From an uncultured Lachnospiraceae bacterium (GTDB taxonomy: Bacteria; Bacillota; Clostridia; Lachnospirales; Lachnospiraceae): a DNA stretch of 48,210 nt. The notes beneath the pieces are model-generated. The model did no database searches, was not told the DNA's origin, and saw only the letters and a list, made by a program, of their open reading frames with translations. Each line of letters opens with the position of its first letter. The stretch's first letter is position 1. The translations under genes were made by a program, and so were the position numbers. The stretch is from assembly GCA_910584695.1 (NCBI GenBank), contig CAJUBR010000011.1, forward strand, positions 1-48,210, given 5' to 3'. Of the stretch, positions 41,679-48,210 are shown one piece after another.

Positions 41679-41740
41679 AAATGATAACCATTCAAAATTC
41701 TGCGCAGTTATGGTATTTTTTAACGGAAAGGACAGATATT

Positions 41741-42502
41741 ATGAAAAACACAATTTTATCAGCAAAGGATCTATGCAAAAGCTTTGCCCATAATGGAGAG
41801 CAGTTTCATATCCTCTCTCATATTGATTTAGAACTATTTGAAGGGGATTTCACGGTTATTATGGGGGCATCCGGTTCAGGAAAATCTACTTTACTATATG
41901 CTTTAAGTGGTATGGACAGGGCAACGGCAGGCGAGATTATTTATAATGGTGAAGACCTTGTAACCATGAGCGAGAAAAAACTTGCTACATTACGGCATAC
42001 GGATTTTGGATTTATTTTTCAGCAGATGCACCTTGTAAGCAATCTAACCTTATTTGAAAATATCGTTGTGCCCGGATATCTAAACAAACAAAAAGCAGCA
42101 GCCGGTATAAAAGAGTATGGAGAAAAATTAATTGAGAAAATGGAGCTTTCCTCCATCAAATCCCATCTTCCGTCACAAGTTTCCGGCGGTCAGCAGCAGC
42201 GTTGTGCCATTGCACGGGCAGTGATCAATCATCCAAAACTGCTATTTGCAGACGAGCCTACCGGAGCATTGAATCGAAAAAATACCATTGAGGTATTAAA
42301 TCTTTTAACAGAATTAAATCGTTTGGGACAAAGCATTTTAATGGTTACCCATGATATGAAAGCAGCCCTGCGTGCTACCAGAATCCTTTATCTTGAAGAT
42401 GGGAAAATCATTGGCAGCCTTACCCTGCCGCCTTACAATCCCGATGATGAAAAAAGCCGTGAAACACAGATTAATGCATGGCTTGAATCTATGGAATGGT
42501 AG
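41741..42502 (+). CDS. ABC transporter ATP-binding protein (MacB/LolD/BceA type)
   Basis: A 253-residue ATPase: Walker A GASGSGKSTLLYALSGMD (about 41-58), Q-loop FIFQQMHLV, signature QVSGGQQQRCAIARAV, Walker B LLFADEPTGALN and H-loop VTHDMKAA. ALN in place of the usual ALD after Walker B is a small deviation. The ATG at 41741 follows GGAAAGGACAG; a frame extension upstream is not coding. It pairs with the large permease gene 9 bases downstream and follows a two-component system, as in bacitracin/lantibiotic resistance modules. Confidence 0.93.
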   Translation: MKNTILSAKDLCKSFAHNGEQFHILSHIDLELFEGDFTVIMGASGSGKSTLLYALSGMDRATAGEIIYNGEDLVTMSEKKLATLRHTDFGFIFQQMHLVSNLTLFENIVVPGYLNKQKAAAGIKEYGEKLIEKMELSSIKSHLPSQVSGGQQQRCAIARAVINHPKLLFADEPTGALNRKNTIEVLNLLTELNRLGQSILMVTHDMKAALRATRILYLEDGKIIGSLTLPPYNPDDEKSRETQINAWLESMEW

Positions 42503-42511
42503 GTGAAAAAG

Positions 42512-44878
42512 ATGGAAATTTTAACAATTCTAAAAGCAAATATTAAGCACAAAAAAGGTGCCTTTAAAAGTGTAATTATTTTAATGTTTATTATTACAGT
42601 TTCCTTAACTGCAATTATCAGCAGTAATGACCTTACTTATCGTGCTCTTGAACAGGCTATGACAGATATTAACGCAGGCGATTTGATTGCATGGGTAGAC
42701 GATTCATCTGTTTGGGAATCAATTTGTGAAGGACTTTCCCATAACAAAAATGTAGCTTCCTTCCATACAGAGGATGTCCTCTTTATAAGCCATTATATTA
42801 TAAATGGTGATGAAATAAAAAATGAGAGTTCTTATTTTCTGACCAAATGGAATAACAGTTACAAACTATTTCAGGATAACCTAAATAGTTTTATTGAAAA
42901 TCCCGAACCTTTACAAAAGGGGGAAACTTATGTTCCAATCTGCTTTCAAAATCTATATGATTGTAAAATCGGAAGTAAAATTATAATCAAAACAAATGAC
43001 GGAGATGCGGAATTTCTTGTCAAGGGCTTTGTACAGGAACCATTAAACGGCTGCTATTTTACAGGAATAAAACAATTTTTTCTTTCCGATGAAGATTTTG
43101 ACATGCTTATGACCAAAAAGGATGCGGCACCTGACACAGCACAGAAACTCATGGGACAGTGTAAGATCATTCATATTTTTCAATCCGATAGCAGCAACCT
43201 TTCCATGGCAGAATGGAAAAAATCCCTTAATGAATCCAGCGGAATCACGGATTACTCTATTATAGCAGAATCGAAAGATACTTTTATGGGATATACAACC
43301 ATTTTCCCTAAAATCGGATCCGGTATTCTTTATGCTTTTTCCATTCTTTTATTTGTGATTGTCCTTGTTGTCATATGCCACAGTATATCAACGGGAATCG
43401 AAATGGCTTACACCGATCTGGGGATTTTGAAAGCTACAGGATTTTCAAATACGACAATTCGTGCAGTTTATATTCTGCAATATATAACAGCCCAGCTTAT
43501 TGGCATAATCTTAGGAATGGCAGCCTCCTATCCGGTTACTGCTTTACTTGGAAAACTTTACCTGCCCCTTACCGGCATATTGACAGGCAGTGGTATTTCT
43601 ATTTTAAAAATATTACTTTTACTTCTCGCAATGGTTGCAATTGTATGTGCCCTTGTAGTTGTTCTTACTGCTAAAATAGGAAAAATCTCTCCTGTAAAAG
43701 CGATTTCAGGAGGTGCAGAACAAATTTATTTTGACAGCCGTCTTAAAACACAAATTAATAAAAGAATGCTTTCTTTAACACTTGCTTTCCGGCAGTTTAT
43801 CACAAATAAGAAACATTATACGGGAACCATCATCATTTCAGCAGTATTGGTATTTTTTATGATGAGTATCAGTTTACTTACAAATTGTATCAGCTCAGAA
43901 CGTTTTATGGAAAGTATTGGTAAGATTCCCTGTGATTTGGAAGCCCAATTGTATTTCAAACAGGCAGATATCATGACAGAACTGGATTCGATTGAAAAAG
44001 AGATTGAAAAAACTACTGAAATTACAAATTTTACTGCAACGAGCATAGAATATATTTCACTGAACGGAGTAAATATCCATTGCGATTTTTACAGCAATCC
44101 TTCCATTATTGAAAAAACTCTTATCAAAGGCAGGGTGCCAAAATATGACAACGAATTTGCAGTCACTCAAATTGTCGCCGAAGAATATGGATTACATATC
44201 GGAGACGAGGTAACTCTTTCCTGCAAAGAAAAAGAGGAAAAGTATCTTATTACAGCATTGTATCAGTCTGCCAACGAATTAGGTATGTGTATTTCCATGG
44301 GTTATAATGCCTACAAAAGAATCGGCAACGGCGTACCTGACTCTCTCTTTATTAAACTTGCTGACAGCAGTCTTGCCAAACAAGTAACGGACTCCCTGAA
44401 TCAAACATTTCCGGATCAGGTAGAAGCCGTTCTTTCCGATTCAGACAGCCGCCAGATGACGTTAATTGAGACTGCATTTAATGGAATTTCCGCGCTTATC
44501 TATATCATCTCTGCTATATTTGCTTTGATTACGGTAAGCATGGTCTGTATGCGAAGCTTCTTAAGAGAACGGACGGATATTAGAATTTACAAATCACAGG
44601 GATTTACAGTCCAACAGCTCCGGCTGCAATTTTCTTTCCGTTTTCTTACCGTCTCCGTTATAGGTTCCATTCTGAGTGTAATATTTTGTATCCTTTTGTG
44701 CCCTTCTATGATGAAAACGCTTTTACGGGGACTTGGAATTACAAATTTTACCACTGATTATACACTTGGTACTATCGTTTTTCCGGTTTGTATGATATGC
44801 CTTTGCTTTTTCCTGTTTGCCTATTGGGTTTCAGGAAAAATTAAAAACGTAGAAGTCCAGGAATTGATATCGGAATAA
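42512..44878 (+). CDS. Large FtsX-family ABC permease
   Basis: A 788-residue permease with an N-terminal helix (about 20-38), a large extracytoplasmic domain (about 40-265), three helices with an FtsX core (about 270-385), a fourth (about 440-460), a second extracytoplasmic domain (about 465-655) and a final helix triplet (about 660-785). This is the two-FtsX-domain layout of MacB-independent, LolCE-like or antimicrobial-peptide-related permeases in Clostridia. I place the start at the ATG 42512, which has AGGTGA 5 bases upstream, rather than at the GTG three codons earlier. Substrate unknown; peptide antibiotic extrusion or release is the inference from context. Confidence 0.88.
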   Translation: MEILTILKANIKHKKGAFKSVIILMFIITVSLTAIISSNDLTYRALEQAMTDINAGDLIAWVDDSSVWESICEGLSHNKNVASFHTEDVLFISHYIINGDEIKNESSYFLTKWNNSYKLFQDNLNSFIENPEPLQKGETYVPICFQNLYDCKIGSKIIIKTNDGDAEFLVKGFVQEPLNGCYFTGIKQFFLSDEDFDMLMTKKDAAPDTAQKLMGQCKIIHIFQSDSSNLSMAEWKKSLNESSGITDYSIIAESKDTFMGYTTIFPKIGSGILYAFSILLFVIVLVVICHSISTGIEMAYTDLGILKATGFSNTTIRAVYILQYITAQLIGIILGMAASYPVTALLGKLYLPLTGILTGSGISILKILLLLLAMVAIVCALVVVLTAKIGKISPVKAISGGAEQIYFDSRLKTQINKRMLSLTLAFRQFITNKKHYTGTIIISAVLVFFMMSISLLTNCISSERFMESIGKIPCDLEAQLYFKQADIMTELDSIEKEIEKTTEITNFTATSIEYISLNGVNIHCDFYSNPSIIEKTLIKGRVPKYDNEFAVTQIVAEEYGLHIGDEVTLSCKEKEEKYLITALYQSANELGMCISMGYNAYKRIGNGVPDSLFIKLADSSLAKQVTDSLNQTFPDQVEAVLSDSDSRQMTLIETAFNGISALIYIISAIFALITVSMVCMRSFLRERTDIRIYKSQGFTVQQLRLQFSFRFLTVSVIGSILSVIFCILLCPSMMKTLLRGLGITNFTTDYTLGTIVFPVCMICLCFFLFAYWVSGKIKNVEVQELISE

Positions 44879-44886
44879 GAGGTTTC

Positions 44887-44914
44887 ATACCCCGCAGGCA
44901 AGCCTGCGGGGTAT
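44887..44914. repeat. Dispersed palindromic repeat, copy E (minimal)
   Basis: A perfect 13-bp inverted repeat, ATACCCCGCAGGC-AA-GCCTGCGGGGTAT, followed by CTGACTC. It lies 8 bases after the permease stop, between convergent genes. It corresponds to the GC-rich hairpin core of the larger copies and probably acts as a terminator-type structure. Confidence 0.75.
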
Positions 44915-44999
44915 CTGACTCTATAACACAGATTAGTTTATGACAAATTCATATCCGTAACATCAGTAGGGGGCAAAATACCTTTTGACTCCAACATCA

Positions 45000-46136
45000 C
45001 TAATATACGTTTAATGCATACTGCACACGGACAAAATACATTTTTCCTGCAATGTCCGCTTTCCTCAAAATATAACTTTTTCCCCAACTGGACACCATCA
45101 TATTCCCGTCCTTATCTATATCACGCAGATTCATATAATGCCATTCATCTACATATATCTTTTTTCTGCGTTCGTCCAATAAAATAAATTTCTTTGCCAT
45201 AACAATGATATAGGTGTCTTTCTTCCCCAACTGTTTTGAATCTGCATTTAACAGTATATCCATCTTAGCCTTCAAGTGGTATTCCTTTACAAATCTTCTA
45301 AACCTGCTCATCATCTGACCAATTGTCATACCATAATTACCTTCATCTGTCATACAGTAAAAATGCAGAAGCAGTAAATCCGCATTGCTCTGCCCCTTTT
45401 GGTCATACATTGGAAAACCAAACGTATTCATAAAATGATAGCTGTTATAATGAAAAAAATGCATTAATGTGGCTGTAATTGCAGCATATCCACATCCCTC
45501 CTCCGATAATTCATATAATACAAGCCGGGCATCTTCCAAAGAATATTCCGGAAAATAGTTATGTATTACCGACAGATATTCTGACATTTTTTCATTTTCA
45601 TCCCAGTTTCCAATCGGCTTTTCCTGAGAACATTCTTTATAAAAATCATCCTGATCCAACAGCTCCTGCTTTTTATTGGTATATTCCCACACCAGATTAT
45701 GATAATCAATCTGTTCTCTCTCAAAATACTGCATACAGGCAGTCCTTATTTCCTCATTTTCCTTCCAGAAATCATAAGCAATGACTACTTCATTTGTAAC
45801 ATCACCGCCCCCATATGTGTTTAATAATCTTAATGCCAGCTTAACAATATACTCACTATAATCTAACAATAATTCTCTTACCAGATCTATAGAGGTATTC
45901 CAAAGTCTGTGATACGAAATATTTTCCAATGCGGCCCGCCTGCGATAATAATCCTTGTTTCTAAGTTCATTTTTCAATATATGAAAGGACTTCCAATTCC
46001 CCTTCCATGCAAGTGCCCTTAAACATACCACATAATCTTTCATTGCACCGTTTAATCCTTTTTCCAGTTCCTTTATACTGGCATCATACGGCACTTCTAC
46101 TCCATTAATAATGGGAGCTTTGTAAAATTCACTCAT
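45000..46136 (-). CDS. Helical-repeat protein with a papain-like C-terminal domain
   Basis: A 378-residue cytoplasmic-type protein with no signal or membrane helix, not recognised as a named family. Residues about 25-165 look like HEAT-type helical repeats (NELRNKDYYRRRAALENISY, VRELLLDYSEYIVKLALRLL). Residues about 200-378 resemble a C39/papain-like fold: a candidate nucleophile Cys in SEEGCGYAAITATLMHFF, a later His in VDEWHYMNLRDIDKDG, and MMVSSWGKSYIL. Whether it is a peptidase, a toxin domain or an inactive relative cannot be told. The ribosome site (AGGAGG) is 14 bases from the ATG, longer than usual. Convergent with the permease gene across repeat E. Confidence 0.6.
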   Translation of the reverse strand: MSEFYKAPIINGVEVPYDASIKELEKGLNGAMKDYVVCLRALAWKGNWKSFHILKNELRNKDYYRRRAALENISYHRLWNTSIDLVRELLLDYSEYIVKLALRLLNTYGGGDVTNEVVIAYDFWKENEEIRTACMQYFEREQIDYHNLVWEYTNKKQELLDQDDFYKECSQEKPIGNWDENEKMSEYLSVIHNYFPEYSLEDARLVLYELSEEGCGYAAITATLMHFFHYNSYHFMNTFGFPMYDQKGQSNADLLLLHFYCMTDEGNYGMTIGQMMSRFRRFVKEYHLKAKMDILLNADSKQLGKKDTYIIVMAKKFILLDERRKKIYVDEWHYMNLRDIDKDGNMMVSSWGKSYILRKADIAGKMYFVRVQYALNVY

Positions 46137-46272
46137 TTTTTGAAAAGATTCCTCCTTTTCTTCTCAGTAATTTAACGGTGCCTCCTGAATGTGCCCTAAA
46201 TTATGATCCTTTTTTTCTTAAAAAACATTTGCCTTCCCCTCCGAATATCAATTAAAGTTTTTACATTTATTC

Positions 46273-46317
46273 CCCCATATTCACCTAGGTGTCAAACCAG
46301 GAAATTTTTATATGGGG
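46273..46317 (-). repeat. Inverted repeat after the 137-codon gene
   Basis: CCCCATAT (46273-46280) pairs with ATATGGGG (46310-46317); inside lies the perfect palindrome CACCTAGGTG. It starts 8 bases beyond the stop of the 137-codon gene on the minus strand. A TTGACA within it could be a -35 for the next gene, but no good -10 follows. Terminator or operator. Confidence 0.45.
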
Positions 46318-46324
46318 TGATTAT

Positions 46325-46738
46325 TTATAGCTCCTCGTCATTTATCGCTATAATCTTACCGGTTTCACATGCTTCCAGACATAAACTTCTCATGGCAAGA
46401 GCTGTCGCAATATCTACTTTGCCAGATGCAATCTCCTTATCAGACAGGGGAGTCCGACTGACAGCATATATCCCATAATTCATTTCTACCAGACCAAACA
46501 TATCATCCATAACATATGTACTAAAATCCGGAGGAGTATTCAATAACTGGGAAATATTGTCTAATGTTTCCTGCTCCAGTTTTTCCAAACGGGCAGAATT
46601 ATCATCTGATAATACAGCAACTACATAATCACCAATTAATGCAAAACATTTCTTGCTATCATAATAATACCTAAAGTGTTCCATCGTTTTTTCTTCTATT
46701 TCACTAAGGTTTCTTTGTACCATTTTGTGTACCTGCAA
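46325..46738 (-). CDS. Unknown acidic protein, 137 residues
   Basis: A soluble, acidic protein not recognised. The middle (KCFALIGDYVVAVLSDDNSA) and end (ATALAMRSLCLEACETGKII) look like an alpha/beta fold. The start is a TTG (46738) with GGGAGGG 9 bases upstream; an ATG five codons later has only a weak site, so the length is 137 or 132. It lies 188 bases upstream of the helical-repeat/papain-like gene on the same strand, and next to an integrated element. An immunity or partner role is only a possibility. Confidence 0.6.
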   Translation of the reverse strand: MQVHKMVQRNLSEIEEKTMEHFRYYYDSKKCFALIGDYVVAVLSDDNSARLEKLEQETLDNISQLLNTPPDFSTYVMDDMFGLVEMNYGIYAVSRTPLSDKEIASGKVDIATALAMRSLCLEACETGKIIAINDEEL

Positions 46739-46977
46739 TATGATATACCCTCCCTTAACGTCAATTTATCTTCATTCTAAAGCAAAGTCTGTATTTTATT
46801 ATAAATCAAACTATACTTTTTAATTATCTCTTTATAAGTTCTTATATGCCGGTATAGCCTGTATTTACAGGCTTTCCGGCACTTTTCATATCGGAAGAAG
46901 TTTTCAAATATTCTTATATCCCCTCATGTTTCTGCGTTCAAAGGTAGTAGAAAGAGTAGTAAAACCTCTATTTACTA
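46739..46977. other. Boundary region between chromosome and the Tn916-like module
   Basis: About 240 bases without a gene. It holds a compound hairpin (46847-46881) and an inverted repeat at the end of int (46955-46979). The end of a Tn916-type element is expected close to the int stop, so the element/chromosome junction probably lies here; no core sequence could be proved without the other end. Confidence 0.45.
46847..46881. terminator. Compound hairpin near the element boundary
   Basis: TGCCGG (46847-46852) pairs with CCGGCA (46876-46881), and inside it AGCCTGT (46856-46862) with ACAGGCT (46867-46873). The plus strand continues CTTTTC, a weak terminator T run. Confidence 0.5.
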
Positions 46978-46979
46978 CT
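46955..46979. repeat. Inverted repeat at the int stop (candidate integrase arm sites)
   Basis: AGTAGTAAA (46955-46963) and TTTACTACT (46971-46979), a perfect 9-bp inverted repeat with a 7-base spacer; further GTAGTA motifs stand just before it. The Tn916 Int N-terminal domain binds repeats near the element ends, so these may be arm-type sites (inference). Confidence 0.5.
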
Positions 46980-47790
46980 ACGCAATCAGCCGTTCCATTT
47001 CCGCTAATGCACTGTCAGAAGTGGCATGAGCGTAATAGTTCAGCGTCATATTGATGTTGGAATGTCCCATGATATACTGTAATGCTTTCGGGTTCATTCC
47101 GGCGTTTGCTAAATTGGTGCACCCTGTTCCTAACAGTATGATAATCTCGTCATAATACTTTTGATAGACAACATCATTCTGCACAAAGGACAGGAAAGAC
47201 GCTTCCTGTTTTGGGGATAATGGCACCTTTGGTTCCGTGTTATCTTCTAACACCGTGTTCAACTGGAAGTCAAACGGATTTTTCCGAATACAATCGTCCT
47301 GTATGGCTGTGTAAAAGGCAGCTTTAAGCGAACGCTTGTGGTTGTTGATGGTCTTGAACGAGTAGCCTTTTTCTTTCATTCGCAACGCCCATTCTTTCGC
47401 GTCGGACAGCTTTACGTTTTCAATGCTGCAAGCTCCAAGACTATCTTCTTCCAATATCCGCATTAGCTGTTTGCGCCCCTGTGTGGTTCCATGCTGTACA
47501 TTTGCCCGGTGTCTTATCTGCTTCGCGTAGAGCTGGCAGACAGTCATTTGCTTTCCTATGGGGTCGATACCGTCGTCAAGGTCTTTCTGGATTTCTTTTT
47601 CCTTTTCCCTCAATGAAATATCGTCCCGCTTTCCAGCCGGGGTCTTGTCCGTGGGTACTAACTTCCAAGCATAAACAAATTGCGGCTTTCCAAAGGTGTC
47701 TGTATATTTGTAAGCATATCTTCCGTCTTTTCTCTGGCTTTCTCCTGTCCGTAAGATACGGTTTTTGTTATCTCGTCTTTTCTCTGACAT
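46978..47790 (-). pseudogene. int: Tn916-type tyrosine integrase with a large in-frame deletion
   Basis: The N-terminal 223 residues match the Tn916 family integrase (MSEKRRDNKNRILRTGESQR, FGKPQFVYAWKLVPTDKTP, KEKGYSFKTINNHKRSLKAA). At LLGTG the sequence jumps to CTNLANAGMNPKALQYIMGH and ends normally. In the family, LLGTG is followed by LRISELCG, and CTNLANAG is preceded by HTMRHTF, so about 135 residues are missing, including both catalytic arginines and the H-x-x-R. The GHS and catalytic Tyr (LNYYAH) remain. The frame is intact but the 270-residue product (family about 405) should be inactive. The ATG at 47790 has AAAGGAG 10 bases upstream. Confidence 0.9.
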
Positions 47791-47869
47791 TTTCGTCATG
47801 CTCCTTTCATGACGGAAAAAGCCTTGATATGCCTACATCTATTATAGCACATTCAAGGAAAAAATTACA

Positions 47870-48073
47870 TCATATTACGTCCAAAGTATCAATGATTTTT
47901 TCAAACTGTTTCCGCTTGATTTGTATTCGATTGCCGTTCATAATTACCCAACCTGCTGTGGGGTTTTCCTCTGCCAGTTTGCGGAGTTTGTTCTCTTCAA
48001 TACGGAAATATTTAGACGCTTCCTCAATCGTCAGCGTGTACTTTTCCCAGATAGGCACATCAGCATTAGTCAT
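47870..48073 (-). CDS. xis: Tn916-type excisionase Xis
   Basis: A 67-residue basic winged-HTH protein, exactly the length of Tn916 Xis, with TLTIEEASKYFRIEENKLRK and the wing region GNRIQIKRKQFEKIIDTL. It directs element excision together with Int. The ribosome site AAGGGGG is 8 bases before the ATG. It lies 79 bases upstream of the truncated int, the canonical xis-int order. The gene itself appears intact, although its partner is not. Confidence 0.93.
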   Translation of the reverse strand: MTNADVPIWEKYTLTIEEASKYFRIEENKLRKLAEENPTAGWVIMNGNRIQIKRKQFEKIIDTLDVI

Positions 48074-48210
48074 AAGTTAAGCCCCCTTTCATGGCTATGC
48101 TAAAAAGGTTGATAAGTAAAAAAGGGCTTTAATCGGACGGCTTTCAGCAAAGCTCCACGGGAGTTTCACCCCTGCATGGTTCTCATGCAGCCCTACCCAT
48201 TGCCTGCGAC
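48074..48210. other. Window edge upstream of xis
   Basis: The last 137 bases hold the xis leader. The minus strand is open in one frame to the edge for about 37 codons but without features that support a gene. More of the mobile element may continue beyond the window. Confidence 0.35.

Noticed and set aside
46137..46240. Very short frames (for example a 9-codon MFFKKKRII) before the helical-repeat gene
   Set aside because: A ribosome-like site is present, but the frame is too short and A/T-driven to call a gene. It could be a leader peptide.
46838..46979. CRISPR or tRNA attachment gene at the element boundary
   Set aside because: The hairpin and GTAGTA repeats do not form a tRNA cloverleaf, and no regularly spaced repeats are present.
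48100..48210. Open minus-strand frame running off the right edge
   Set aside because: About 37 codons with no motif. A matching gene upstream of Tn916-type xis could not be recognised.

Overview
The window looks like chromosome from an anaerobic, low-GC, Gram-positive gut-type Clostridium relative, most likely a member of the Lachnospiraceae (inference from gene content, not from a marker gene). The signs are a glgC/glgD pair, the [FeFe]-hydrogenase maturase HydF, a hemerythrin signalling protein, FeoAB, a PurF-like protein beginning MGGFFG, strong AGGAGG-type ribosome sites almost everywhere, and a Tn916-family integration module at the right edge.

Left part (1-18.97 kb), mostly ordinary genes: glgC-glgD (-), asnS (+), a minus-strand run of coiled-coil protein, thioesterase, feoA and feoB, then superoxide dismutase (+), a hemerythrin-receiver fusion (+), hydF (-), a glucose-type PTS IICBA (-), an orphan pilT (-), a membrane-anchored C39-like peptidase (+), mntP (-) under a manganese (yybP-ykoY) riboswitch with readable promoter and terminator, and a PurF homologue lacking the glutaminase cysteine (+).

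Middle part (18.97-27.3 kb), a zone of gene decay around one intact large gene (YfhO-type membrane protein). It holds a LuxR-type HTH remnant with a frameshift, a DUF805-like gene with an in-frame TAG, two alpha/beta-hydrolase remnants, a membrane-protein fragment beside its intact paralogue, a methyltransferase gene with a nonsense codon and a frameshift, a TetR HTH remnant and an orphan TetR-style operator. Within it are two small genes missed by length filters: a 26-codon ORF with its own ribosome site and terminator, and a 66-codon TTG-start ORF with a degenerate second copy nearby.

Right-centre part (26.4-44.9 kb), transport and signalling: divergent lysR and MATE efflux genes; a GntR (YtrA-type)/ABC/two permeases/CPBP operon; a MarR-controlled heterodimeric ABC exporter; a PH-domain protein; a HAD phosphatase; and a two-component system followed by an ABC ATPase and a large FtsX-type permease. 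A foldback element of about 290 bp flanked by an exact 16-bp direct repeat sits between marR and its exporter genes, and the uninterrupted marR-exporter junction can be reconstructed from the sequence.

Right edge (45-48.2 kb): an unrecognised pair (a helical-repeat protein with a papain-like C-terminal part, and a 137-codon protein), then a Tn916-like xis and int. The int gene has lost about 135 codons in frame, including the catalytic arginines, so the element should be unable to excise by itself.

A dispersed palindromic repeat family (five copies) links the regions. Three copies lie exactly between convergent genes, one lies in the leader of the MATE gene, and one marks the truncation of a hydrolase remnant. 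No rRNA, tRNA or CRISPR array was seen.
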